This document shows, one piece after another, positions 1 through 6,635 of a stretch of 11,822 nucleotides of DNA. The notes under the pieces are model-generated. The model ran no database searches, was not told the DNA's origin, and saw only the letters and a program-made list of their open reading frames with translations. The position numbers were made by a program, and so were the translations under genes. Source of the DNA: SIG603 sp964370115 (lineage in GTDB: Bacteria; Bacillota; Clostridia; Oscillospirales; Acutalibacteraceae); NCBI GenBank assembly GCA_964370115.1, contig CAYJIA010000057.1, forward strand, positions 1 to 11,822, in the 5' to 3' direction. Each line of letters begins with the position of its first letter. Positions within the stretch are counted from its first letter, which is position 1.

Positions 1-137
1 CTTTGTTTATCGGCGTTATTGCCGTAGCTTTGTTTTGTGCTGTTTTTTGTATTTTTAGTGTTCTGCATGTTTTGCGCATTTTGTGTGTTTTGAGTATAAT
101 TGTTTTGCATGTTATTATTGTTTTTTGATTTAGCCAT
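1..137 (-). CDS. Asn/Gln-rich protein, 5' part only (cut by window edge)
   Basis: An open frame of 45 codons starts at the ATG at 137-135 and runs off the left edge with no stop. A good ribosome binding site (GGAG, then CATAAAA) sits just before the ATG, which is the main reason to believe it. The visible residues begin MAKSKNNNN and are almost entirely Asn, Gln, Lys, Thr and Ser, with loose QN/TQN repeats and no hydrophobic stretch. No family is recognised. Asn/Gln-rich small proteins of this look occur among gamma-type small acid-soluble spore proteins and other clostridial spore or coat proteins, but that is only a resemblance in composition. It lies downstream of the small lipoprotein gene on the same strand, with no clear terminator between them. 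Confidence 0.6.
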   Translation of the reverse strand, partial: MAKSKNNNNMQNNYTQNTQNAQNMQNTKNTKNSTKQSYGNNADKQ

Positions 138-153
138 TTTTATGCTCCATTTC

Positions 154-171
154 TGTCGCTTTGCTTCGACA
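154..171 (-). other. small hairpin upstream of the Asn/Gln-rich gene
   Basis: TGTCG and CGACA are perfect inverted arms around an 8-base loop, placed a few bases before the ribosome binding site of the gene at 137. It could affect translation or mRNA stability. No T-run follows, so it is not a terminator. Five pairs can arise by chance. Confidence 0.3.
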
Positions 172-203
172 CTGTTTTATATATTAGTCCTGCACTGCAA
201 AGA

Positions 204-247
204 GAGGTATGTGCAAGATGTTAAAGTCAGGTAAACTGACCTACCTC
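204..247 (-). other. nested inverted repeats after the small lipoprotein gene
   Basis: GAGGTA (204-209) pairs with TACCTC (242-247), and inside it GTCAG (226-230) pairs with CTGAC (236-240) around GTAAA. It lies just past the stop codon of the lipoprotein gene. A T-run is missing on either strand, so it may be a weak terminator, a processing hairpin, or chance. Confidence 0.3.
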
Positions 248-253
248 CAAAAT

Positions 254-496
254 TTACTCGTTGTTTGATGTTATAGATGAATCGTCTTCAGGCATGTCAG
301 ATATGGCGTCTTCGTCGTCCGAAATTATTGGGTCTTGAGAGCTTTCAGGCTTGGCGGTAGGGCTTGGTGTAGTCACTGCACTCGGTGTGTCACTTACATC
401 TGAACTGCTCATGTCGTCGTCATTGCTAAAGCAAGCAGTAAATGAAAATAAAATGAAACTTAAGCTCAAAAACGATATAAAAATTCTTCTTTTCAT
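254..496 (-). CDS. small acidic lipoprotein, function unknown
   Basis: This 80-residue protein has a basic start (MKRR), a hydrophobic core at about 5-19 and a lipobox-like FTAC with Cys22 as the probable lipidated residue. The mature part of about 58 residues is Ser, Asp, Pro, Thr and Glu rich (for example SSQDPIISDDEDA) and looks disordered, with no recognisable domain. It is therefore expected to be tethered to the outer face of the membrane. The AAAGGA-like ribosome binding site (511-518 region) is 14 bases from the ATG, which is long; no better start is in frame. It is divergent from the XpaC/TelA genes. Function is not known, and a short tether-only lipoprotein could also be the remnant of a longer protein. 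Confidence 0.65.
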   Translation of the reverse strand: MKRRIFISFLSLSFILFSFTACFSNDDDMSSSDVSDTPSAVTTPSPTAKPESSQDPIISDDEDAISDMPEDDSSITSNNE

Positions 497-635
497 AAAA
501 AATCGTACAATCCTTTCTAAAAAAATAAATCAAAATCGCTTGCAAGACTAGTTTTGGCGAAAATCATAAAAAAATACATGTGAATAAAAATTTTTCTTTT
601 TTAGCCATATTCAATAAAATTTCACAGTTATTTAC

Positions 636-664
636 TTGACATAAAGTGTGATAGAAAGTACAAT
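636..664 (+). promoter_or_regulatory. sigma-A-type promoter for the xpaC-telA pair
   Basis: TTGACA (636-641) and TACAAT (659-664) are separated by 17 bases. The -35 is a perfect consensus and the -10 matches five of six bases. It lies 30 bases before the TTG start of the next gene, so transcripts would have a short leader. The quality suggests constitutive housekeeping expression. Confidence 0.85.
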
Positions 665-693
665 TATATAAGTAAAGATAGGTGGTGTAAAGT

Positions 694-1659
694 TTGAGCA
701 AAAGAAGCAGAATAGAAGATGAATTTTACAATTCTAAAATATATAATACGGTGAAAAACAGCGGTGGAAGAATAATGCACGATGTTGTGAAAACCGTAGA
801 AGACGTGGCACATTCGGTGTCTGACGAAGTAAATAGGGGGCGAAATACTCCGCCTGAGGTAAACGCGCCTCCAGTAAATCCTCCAAGGACAAAAACAGAG
901 GAATTTGTGAGAAACAGACAAGAGAGGCAAAATGCGCCAAAGCCAGAGCCAAAACCGCCCAAAAAGAAAAAACCAAAGTCAAAGTTTTTATTTTTGAGGA
1001 TTTTAATGTCACTTGCCGTGGGTATACTTTGTTTTGAGTATATACCGCTTATATGGTATTACAACATAATTTTATCATTGGCGGGTGTGGTTTTAACTTA
1101 TCGCATAAGTACTTGGGTGTTTAAAGATAGATCACAAAAACCCGAGGAGCAAAAGGGAAAACAAAGCAATAATAAAAAAGAAGAGCCCGCAAAAGTGAAA
1201 AAATCTGACACTGGCAATGAAGAACTCGACAAGGTTATAAACGAGGGTTATGAGTATATTAGAAAACTGTGGGACTTGAACATAGCGATAGAGGACGAGG
1301 GCGTGTCGGACTCGATAGACCGTATGGAGGCCGCTAGTAAGAGTATTTTTGAATTTGTGAAAAAAAGACCCAGCAAAATTCCACAAATTAAAAAATTTAT
1401 GAATTACTACTTGCCCACAACCTTAAAACTCCTTATAAAATATGAAGAGCTAAGCTCGCAGGAAATTAAAGGAGAGCATATAAGCTCTACTATGTTTGAT
1501 ATAGAGGGCATGATGAAAACCATAGCAACAGCTTTTGAAAAGCAGATTGATAGTCTTTATGAAAGTGATGCAATGGACGTACAGGCAGATATTAGCGTTT
1601 TTGAGTCGATACTCGAGCAAGAGGGACTTAAAAATGATGAATTTAAAGTAAAATTATAA
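694..1659 (+). CDS. XpaC-family membrane protein
   Basis: The protein (321 residues) starts at TTG, chosen because AGGTGG at 680-685 lies 8 bases before it. Residues 1-70 are polar; 71-97 are Pro/Lys-rich (PKPEPKPPKKKK); two membrane helices follow at about 98-120 and 122-143; a Lys/Glu-rich linker leads to a helical C-terminal domain (about 175-312) that matches the XpaC family, including MNYYLPTTLKLL near 237-248. That family was named for hydrolysis of 5-bromo-4-chloroindolyl phosphate, but its true role is unknown. The common genomic partner of XpaC is TelA, and here telA follows 19 bases later. The pair is linked with resistance to tellurite and other envelope or toxic stresses. Family assignment is from remembered motifs; the biochemical role is not inferred. 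Confidence 0.8.
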   Translation: MSKRSRIEDEFYNSKIYNTVKNSGGRIMHDVVKTVEDVAHSVSDEVNRGRNTPPEVNAPPVNPPRTKTEEFVRNRQERQNAPKPEPKPPKKKKPKSKFLFLRILMSLAVGILCFEYIPLIWYYNIILSLAGVVLTYRISTWVFKDRSQKPEEQKGKQSNNKKEEPAKVKKSDTGNEELDKVINEGYEYIRKLWDLNIAIEDEGVSDSIDRMEAASKSIFEFVKKRPSKIPQIKKFMNYYLPTTLKLLIKYEELSSQEIKGEHISSTMFDIEGMMKTIATAFEKQIDSLYESDAMDVQADISVFESILEQEGLKNDEFKVKL

Positions 1660-1678
1660 AATGAGGAGAGTATAAACA

Positions 1679-2824
1679 ATGGATGATATTAAACTGACTT
1701 TAGACGGTGCACAGGCGCCAACACTTTCTACACCTTCACTTACCCTTGACCCTGAGCAAGAAAAAGAGCAAATTATAGAGGAAGTTGCAAAAACAGCCAG
1801 CAACTTATCTCCAGAAGAACAAAAAGTAGTGGATGAATTTGCACAAAAAATTGATATAGGTAGCAGTACAATAGTTATGCAGTACGGCGCGGCGGCACAA
1901 AAGAAAATTTCAGGATTTTCAGATACAGCACTTGAAAACGTAAGGACTAAAGACCTAGGCGAGGTCGGTGCGCAAATTACAAATCTTGTAACAGAACTTA
2001 AAGGTTTTGAGATTGACGAAGAAGAAAAAGGCGGATTCTTTGGTTTCTTCAAAAAACAAGCAAATAAAGTTACTTCGCTAAAAGCAAAATACGACAGTGC
2101 AGAGCAAAATGTAAATAAAATAGTTGAGGCGCTTGAAAACCACCAAATTCAGCTTATGAAAGACATCGTAATGCTAGACAATTTATATGAAATGAATTTA
2201 AATTATCACAAAGAGCTTACTATGTATATACTTGCAGGTAAAAAAAGATTAGAGCAAGAGCGTGCGGGAAAACTTGAAGTGCTTAAAAGAAAAGCAAAAG
2301 AGACTAATTTTCCAGAAGACGCACAAGCGGCAAACGACTTTGCTCAACTTTGCGACAGTTTTGAAAAGAAAATCCACGACCTTGAGCTTACAAGGATGAT
2401 TTCAATTCAAATGTCTCCTCAAATTAGACTAGTTCAAAACAATGACAAAATGATGGCGGAGAAAATCCAGTCTACAATAGTAAACACTATTCCTCTATGG
2501 AAAAGCCAAATGGTGCTATCAATTGGTATAGCCCACTCTGCAGACGCGGTTAAAGCACAAAGAGAAGTCACAAATATGACAAATGACATGCTAAAGAAAA
2601 ATGCCGACATGCTAAAAATGAGCAGTATAGAAACAGCAAAAGAGACAGAGCGTGGCATAGTAGACATGGAAACACTAAGACATACAAACCAATCGCTTAT
2701 CTCGACTCTTGACGAGGTATCAAAAATCCAACAAGACGGAAAAGTCAGAAGACGTGCAGCAGAGCAAGAGATTGCAAAACTCGAAACAGAACTTAAACAA
2801 AAATTATTGGATATTAAAAACTAA
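1679..2824 (+). CDS. telA: TelA-family toxic anion resistance protein
   Basis: The 381-residue protein has a TelA-type layout: a short acidic start, a GGFFGFFKK segment near residues 119-127, and a long, mostly helical and charged body rich in predicted coiled coil. The conserved TelA stretch with NDKMMAEKIQSTIVNTIPLW lies at about 258-277, followed by KSQMVLSIGIA. No signal peptide or membrane helix is seen, so it should be cytoplasmic, perhaps working at the membrane with its XpaC partner. GAGGAG at 1663-1668 is 10 bases before the ATG. The family is tied to tellurite, colicin, antibiotic and lantibiotic tolerance, but its mechanism is not settled. The gene shares a transcript with xpaC and ends at a strong terminator. 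Confidence 0.87.
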   Translation: MDDIKLTLDGAQAPTLSTPSLTLDPEQEKEQIIEEVAKTASNLSPEEQKVVDEFAQKIDIGSSTIVMQYGAAAQKKISGFSDTALENVRTKDLGEVGAQITNLVTELKGFEIDEEEKGGFFGFFKKQANKVTSLKAKYDSAEQNVNKIVEALENHQIQLMKDIVMLDNLYEMNLNYHKELTMYILAGKKRLEQERAGKLEVLKRKAKETNFPEDAQAANDFAQLCDSFEKKIHDLELTRMISIQMSPQIRLVQNNDKMMAEKIQSTIVNTIPLWKSQMVLSIGIAHSADAVKAQREVTNMTNDMLKKNADMLKMSSIETAKETERGIVDMETLRHTNQSLISTLDEVSKIQQDGKVRRRAAEQEIAKLETELKQKLLDIKN

Positions 2825-2831
2825 AAAAATG

Positions 2832-2871
2832 ACTGTCGCAAATGATAAAAATCATCTGCGACAGTTTTTTT
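2832..2871. terminator. bidirectional intrinsic terminator between convergent operons
   Basis: ACTGTCGCA (2832-2840) pairs with TGCGACAGT (2857-2865), and inside it ATGAT (2842-2846) pairs with ATCAT (2851-2855) around AAAA. A T-run follows at 2865-2871 on the plus strand, and an A-run at 2823-2829 gives a T-run on the minus strand. It therefore serves telA and the zinc operon from opposite sides. It overlaps the stop codon of the last zinc-operon gene by two or three bases. Confidence 0.93.
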
Positions 2872-3442
2872 ACTCTATTACAGTCACACCGTTTGTGACT
2901 ATTCTATAATACTTAAAATCACCAGACATGTATTCTTCAAAGACTCCAACGATTTCCACCGTTGAACCGTCTTTGGGGATTTCCATTTCTTGAGTGGATA
3001 AAAACTCCAATCCTTGTGGGCAGCATCCCGTGGCGTCATTTATTACGACATAGGTAAAGCCCTCGTCTATAGGTTCGTAGTAATCGGCATAAAATGTTCC
3101 TACCGCCTTTATCGTTTGTCCGACATATTCTGATGGATACGACATTATATCGAAAACTTGAGAGTACACCATTGTAGTGCTAAGTACACTTAAATCAATG
3201 TCTATGTCTCCAATTACGGCATCTTCTCTTTCGTCGTCATAAAATTTATGGGCAAGTGCCTCTCTTTCTTCTTCTTGCGCCTGCTCATATGCCTCGATGT
3301 CACTCTCGTCGACGACTAAGGGTTGTGAACTTTCTTCACCGCCTATTACCGGTATGGTTGCAGGTGAAGATTCACTGCCACAAGAAACACATGACAGCAC
3401 TATTAAAGAAGACAAGGCGACAAGACATAGTTTTTTAAGCAT
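2870..3442 (-). CDS. lipoprotein with C-terminal Cys-Cys domain, last gene of zinc operon
   Basis: The 190-residue protein has a lipoprotein signal (MLKKLCLVAL start) with two candidate lipid cysteines, Cys18 (VLSC) and Cys21 (CVSC followed by GS). Residues 22-90 form an acidic linker. Residues about 94-190 look like one small beta-rich domain: a MSYPSEYVGQ-type start, a hydrophobic TYVVIND strand, then GCCPQG with Cys130-Cys131, and a VEIVGVF strand. The pattern of YP-x2-Y-x-G followed by a CC motif and VxVxG recalls the C-terminal part of the YcgQ/DUF1980 (TIGR03943) proteins, which also sit near zinc uptake genes. That similarity is from memory and weak. The start overlaps the permease stop by 8 bases, so translation is probably coupled. 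A metal-related extracytoplasmic role is inferred from context and the paired cysteines. Confidence 0.75.
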   Translation of the reverse strand: MLKKLCLVALSSLIVLSCVSCGSESSPATIPVIGGEESSQPLVVDESDIEAYEQAQEEEREALAHKFYDDEREDAVIGDIDIDLSVLSTTMVYSQVFDIMSYPSEYVGQTIKAVGTFYADYYEPIDEGFTYVVINDATGCCPQGLEFLSTQEMEIPKDGSTVEIVGVFEEYMSGDFKYYRIVTNGVTVIE

Positions 3443-4280
3443 TTTTTAGCCTCCCAAATTTGGATAATACAGTGGATAGTGCGAAAACAGTTATGTTGCA
3501 AACCACAATAGTCGCACCGACAGGTGTTCCTGCAACTATTGATATGAGTATTCCTACCAAGGCGCAAAAAACTGAAATGATAGAAGATGAGATTATCACG
3601 GACTTAAAGTTTGAAAAAACTCTCATCGATGAAAGCGCAGGGAAAACAACAAGTGCCGAAATAAGTAGTGAACCGACTAAATTCATTGCAGTAACTATGA
3701 CAGCGGCTATTGTGATTGCAAGGATTAAATTGTAAATCCCTGCCTTTACGCCTGTTGCTCTTGCAAAGTTTTCATCAAAGGTAACTGCAAATATTTTATG
3801 ATAAAATATTATAAATATAAGTATGACAAGTATTGCAAGCACCGCCGACACCCATACATCTGTAGGGGTTAAGGTCAAGATAGATGTAGACCCAAACAGG
3901 GTGGTGCAGACGTCTCCTGCAAGGTTTGTGGAAACGGGAAATATGTTTAAAAGTAAATATCCAATTGCAAGCGAGCCGACAGACATCATAGCTATTGCAG
4001 CATCGCCGTTAATTTTAGTGTTTTGCCCAATTTGTAAAAGAAGTATCGCGCAAAGCGCAGTAATTGGGAAAACCAAAAAACTTTGATTTGTCACCTTTAA
4101 AACAGATGCAATTGCAATTGCACCAAAGGCAATGTGTGACAAACCGTCACCTATATAGGAAAGTCTCTTTAAAACCAGAGTGGCTCCCAAAAGAGAGGAA
4201 CATAAGGCTATTAAGGTGCCCACAACAAGTGCGTAAATGACAAAAGGATAGGAAAGATATTCGATAAGTTGTTCTAACAT
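3435..4280 (-). CDS. znuB: zinc/manganese ABC transporter permease, ZnuB type
   Basis: This 281-residue membrane protein fits the ABC-3 permease family used for zinc, manganese or iron uptake. Near residues 40-53 it has RLSYIGDGLSHIAFG, a close match to a family hallmark. The rest is a series of hydrophobic segments, roughly seven to eight membrane helices, with MNLVGSLLISALVVFPALS in the C-terminal half. It would form the channel that works with the ATPase encoded just upstream. Its ATG overlaps the end of the ATPase gene by 7 bases and has an AAAGGAG site inside that gene. The metal is inferred from the His-rich binding protein and the Fur-family regulator; manganese cannot be excluded. Confidence 0.88.
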   Translation of the reverse strand: MLEQLIEYLSYPFVIYALVVGTLIALCSSLLGATLVLKRLSYIGDGLSHIAFGAIAIASVLKVTNQSFLVFPITALCAILLLQIGQNTKINGDAAIAMMSVGSLAIGYLLLNIFPVSTNLAGDVCTTLFGSTSILTLTPTDVWVSAVLAILVILIFIIFYHKIFAVTFDENFARATGVKAGIYNLILAITIAAVIVTAMNLVGSLLISALVVFPALSSMRVFSNFKSVIISSSIISVFCALVGILISIVAGTPVGATIVVCNITVFALSTVLSKFGRLKNA

Positions 4281-4954
4281 GCTTTTTCTCCTTTTTTCAT
4301 GTATTCGTCAATGTTGAAAAGCTTGGTGCTATCGTCTATAGTAAGCACTTTTGTTGCATAGCTTACAGCGTTTTCTACGTCGTGGCTTATCATTATGATG
4401 GTCAAGCCCTCGTCGTTTAATTTTTTTATAAGAGCATAAAGCTCGGCTGTGGACTGAACATCAAGACCCGCGGTAGGCTCGTCTAGTAAAATTATCTTAG
4501 TAGTAGCACAAAGTGCCCTACAAAGTAAAACCCTTTGTTGTTGTCCGCCCGAAAGCCTGCTGTAACTCTTCTTTTTAAGGTGGTCTATACCAATTTTTTC
4601 AAGCATTTTCACGGCTGTTTGCTTTTCCTCTTTGGTATAAAAAAACCTTAAGCCGTGCTTGTTGATAAATCCAGACAAAACGACCTCCCACACTGAGGCG
4701 GGAAAGTCTTTTTGAATTTGAGTTTGTTGTGGCAAATAACCTATATCTGTGCTTTTTAAATTTTGCCCGAAACTTATACTGCCAGAAATAGGCGGTATAA
4801 GTCCGAGGATTGTTTTCATTAAAGTAGATTTACCAGCACCGTTTTCTCCTAGTATGCAGATATAATCTCCGTCTTGTATGGTGAAATTTATATTGTCTTT
4901 TACTATGGTTCCGTCATAACCGACAGATAGGTTACTACAAATTAATTGCTCCAT
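4274..4954 (-). CDS. znuC: zinc/manganese ABC transporter ATPase, ZnuC type
   Basis: The 226-residue protein has all parts of an ABC ATPase: Walker A GENGAGKST at 36-44, a Q-loop in YLPQQ near 73-77, signature LSGGQQQR at 134-141, Walker B IILLDEP at 154-160, and the switch His191 in MISHD. Length and the short C-terminal tail fit ATPases of metal-chelate importers. It should couple ATP hydrolysis to metal import through the permease downstream. The start follows a GGAG site 5 bases away, and only 11 bases separate it from the stop of the binding-protein gene, so the two are co-transcribed. Metal specificity is by context. Confidence 0.92.
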   Translation of the reverse strand: MEQLICSNLSVGYDGTIVKDNINFTIQDGDYICILGENGAGKSTLMKTILGLIPPISGSISFGQNLKSTDIGYLPQQTQIQKDFPASVWEVVLSGFINKHGLRFFYTKEEKQTAVKMLEKIGIDHLKKKSYSRLSGGQQQRVLLCRALCATTKIILLDEPTAGLDVQSTAELYALIKKLNDEGLTIIMISHDVENAVSYATKVLTIDDSTKLFNIDEYMKKGEKAC

Positions 4955-4965
4955 ATTATCTCCGT

Positions 4966-6162
4966 TTAACTAAGTGCAGCTACAAGAACTGCAAGGTTTT
5001 CTTCCATTAGTGAAATGTAGCTCGCACCGTTTGCTATGTCGTCTGCAGTGACAGATTGAAGTGAATTTAGGGTTAAGATTTCAGCGTCTTTATAATCGCT
5101 GCTATCGATAACCGTCCTTGCAATGCTGTCGTCTGCATTGTCGATGATGATGACTTTCTCTAGGGCTAGCTCGTTTATTTTATCTGATAGGAAAACTATA
5201 GTTTCAAAACTAGCTTCTGTTTCGGCAGAACAACCTGGGAAAGCCGCGTAGTATGAAATGTCGTAATCGTCTACTAAATATCTAAAAGGAAAACGGTCTG
5301 CAAAAAGCAGAGTGTTGTTTGGTACAGCATCAAGCTCTGTTTCGAATTTTTGATCTAAAGCCTCAAGCTCTGCTACATATGCAGTTGCATTTTCTTCGTA
5401 AGTGCTTGCGTTTTCTGTATCTATTTCTTGTAGTCTTGCAGAGATGATTTTTGTAAGCTCTTCTGCGTTTTCAATTGATAGCCAAATATGCTCGTCTGCA
5501 TGGCCTGAGGTTTCCTCGTCATGGTCGTGAGATTCTTCTTCGTCATGGTCGTGAGATTCTTCNNNNNNNNNNNNNNNNNNNNNNNNNNNNNNNNNNNNNN
5601 NNNNNNNNNNNNNNNNNNNNNNNNNNNNNNNNNNNNNNNNNNNNNNNNNNNNNNNNNNNNNNTCTTCTTCGTCATGGTCGTGAGATTCTTCTTCGTCATG
5701 GTCGTGAGACTCTTGACTCTCTTGCATACCTTCTACAGTCTCTTCAGTTTTAACTAAATCTGGGATAGACTCTACTAAATTCAAAGCCTTGCTCTCGTCT
5801 TCGATTGCGTCTGCAACCCAAGTGTCAGAGTCGCCTCCATTATATACAACAAGGTCGGCATTTGCGATTTCGGCAATATCCGATGTTGTCGGTTGATAGC
5901 TGTGGATATCGACACCTGAATCTATTAGCAGTGATACTTCAATATTTGTAGTGTCGCCAACTATTTGTTTAATCCAATCATATGCTGAAAATGTTGTTGT
6001 GACAACGGTGAGCGTTTCGCCGTCTGTCGAAGATTCGCTTGCACTTTCCGTTTGTGAGCTAGAGCTATCTTCTTGCGTGCTTGAATTATCTGTGTTGCTA
6101 CAAGCCGACAAAAGCATAGCCATAACAACTATCATAGCGAGTAAAATTTTTGTTTTTTTCAT
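4966..6162 (-). CDS. znuA: ZnuA-type metal-binding lipoprotein with His/Asp/Glu repeat loop; contains assembly gap
   Basis: This is the solute-binding protein of the importer (cluster A-I family). It has a lipoprotein signal with LSAC and lipid Cys21, a Ser-rich linker (22-47), and the first metal ligand His87 in DIHSYQPTTSD. A charged loop built from ESHDHDEE units starts near residue 151, then the second ligand region DEHIWLS. The place where many ZnuA proteins have a third His reads FADRFPFRYL, so that ligand is absent or replaced by Asp. The C-terminal half (AETEASFETI, SLQSVTADDI) is typical of clostridial members. The 100 N run falls inside the repeat, so residue numbers after it and total length are unknown. 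The frame is kept across it. GGGGAA lies 8 bases before the ATG. The gene is 25 bases after the regulator. Confidence 0.9.
   Translation of the reverse strand: MKKTKILLAMIVVMAMLLSACSNTDNSSTQEDSSSSQTESASESSTDGETLTVVTTTFSAYDWIKQIVGDTTNIEVSLLIDSGVDIHSYQPTTSDIAEIANADLVVYNGGDSDTWVADAIEDESKALNLVESIPDLVKTEETVEGMQESQESHDHDEEESHDHDEEXXXXXXXXXXXXXXXXXXXXXXXXXXXXXXXXXXEESHDHDEEESHDHDEETSGHADEHIWLSIENAEELTKIISARLQEIDTENASTYEENATAYVAELEALDQKFETELDAVPNNTLLFADRFPFRYLVDDYDISYYAAFPGCSAETEASFETIVFLSDKINELALEKVIIIDNADDSIARTVIDSSDYKDAEILTLNSLQSVTADDIANGASYISLMEENLAVLVAALS
5518..5718 (-). repeat. 24-base tandem repeat encoding ESHDHDEE
   Basis: Units of 24 bases begin (plus strand) at 5518 and 5542 left of the gap and at 5671 and 5695 right of it, the last one degenerate. 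Each encodes an 8-residue acidic, His-containing unit. Left and right copies are nearly identical at DNA level, which explains why short reads could not bridge it. Unit phase left and right differs by 9 bases if the gap is taken as 100, so the N count is not the true length. Confidence 0.92.
5563..5662. other. assembly gap of 100 N
   Basis: Exactly 100 unknown bases lie within the znuA repeat. A round 100 is the usual placeholder for a gap of unknown size. If only perfect 24-base units fill it, its true size would be 19 plus a multiple of 24 (19, 43, 67, 91, 115 and so on), all of which keep the reading frame. Confidence 0.97.
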
Positions 6163-6187
6163 TTTAGAAATTCCCCAATCTTAATAT

Positions 6188-6592
6188 TTATATTTGCGAA
6201 CAGTTGTTACATAAACCATAAATGACAGCTTTTTGCTTGTTCACACTAAAACCAAAGCTGTCAAGAGCCATGCTACACATCATTTTAGAGACATTTCTGT
6301 CTAGGTGATATGTCGCACTGCAATTGTCGCATATCAAATGTACAACGCCAACACAAACATCTGGGTCTATATATTGATATAAAGCCTCACGGTTTGCGGT
6401 GTTTGTGACACGGCACAGCAGTCCATCTTTTTCCATAGAAGAAAGATTTCTGTAAATCGCACTAACGCTTACGTCGTCGTCTTTAAGTTTTTCGGCTATT
6501 TGTCTTGCGGAAAACGATTCGTGCATATTGTCCTTAAATAGCTTTAATAATTTTTTTCTTTGATAAGTTAAATAAACGCTAATGATCTTCAC
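6188..6592 (-). CDS. Fur-family metalloregulator, probably Zur-like
   Basis: The protein of about 130 residues has the Fur fold layout: an N-terminal winged helix (YLTYQRKKLLKLF, then SARQIAEKL and VSVSAIYRNLSSMEKDGLL) and a C-terminal dimerisation domain with two CxxC pairs, CDNC (88, 91) and CNNC (128, 131), which form the structural zinc site. His85, His96 and Cys80 could be sensor ligands. It heads the metal importer operon, so zinc-dependent repression of this operon is the likely role; PerR, Mur or Fur functions cannot be excluded by sequence alone. The frame has an in-frame TAG two codons before the GTG at 6592, and that GTG overlaps the last base of a perfect AGGAGG. The AUU at 6583-6581 is 8 bases from that site and is the better-placed start (see findings), giving 131 residues. 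Confidence 0.88.
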   Translation of the reverse strand: MKIISVYLTYQRKKLLKLFKDNMHESFSARQIAEKLKDDDVSVSAIYRNLSSMEKDGLLCRVTNTANREALYQYIDPDVCVGVVHLICDNCSATYHLDRNVSKMMCSMALDSFGFSVNKQKAVIYGLCNNCSQI

Positions 6593-6597
6593 CTCCT
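6592..6597 (-). promoter_or_regulatory. ribosome binding site that decides the start of the Fur-family gene
   Basis: AGGAGG on the minus strand, continuing as AGGAGGTGAAG. Its last G is the first base of the only standard start codon in frame (GTG), so that codon cannot be used in the normal way with this site. Spacing is 5 bases to AUC and 8 bases to AUU. Confidence 0.85.
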
Positions 6598-6611
6598 AGA
6601 AAATAAAATGA

Positions 6612-6632
6612 ATTTGCAAATGGTTCGCAAAT
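6612..6632. promoter_or_regulatory. 21-base near-palindrome, candidate operator in the leader of the Fur-family operon
   Basis: The arms ATTTGC (6612-6617) and GCAAAT (6627-6632) are perfect inverted repeats and the inner AA/TT pairs also match, giving eight of ten symmetric pairs. It lies between the promoter and the ribosome binding site of the regulator gene, a good place for a repressor. It does not fit the usual Zur, Fur or PerR 7-1-7 boxes. Confidence 0.45.
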
Positions 6633-6635
6633 GTA

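Noticed and set aside
2709..2909. A small plus-strand ORF across the telA end and terminator
   Set aside because: It is out of frame inside telA and runs through the terminator hairpin; nothing supports it as a gene.
3460..4086. Open frames on the plus strand within the permease gene
   Set aside because: They are antisense shadows of a clear membrane protein and have no ribosome binding sites or family features.
5563..5662. Frameshift or broken znuA gene at the N run
   Set aside because: Frame and motifs agree on both sides; the run is an assembly placeholder.
5518..5718. CRISPR-like direct repeats
   Set aside because: The units are contiguous with no spacers and encode an in-frame His/Asp/Glu repeat of a metal-binding protein.
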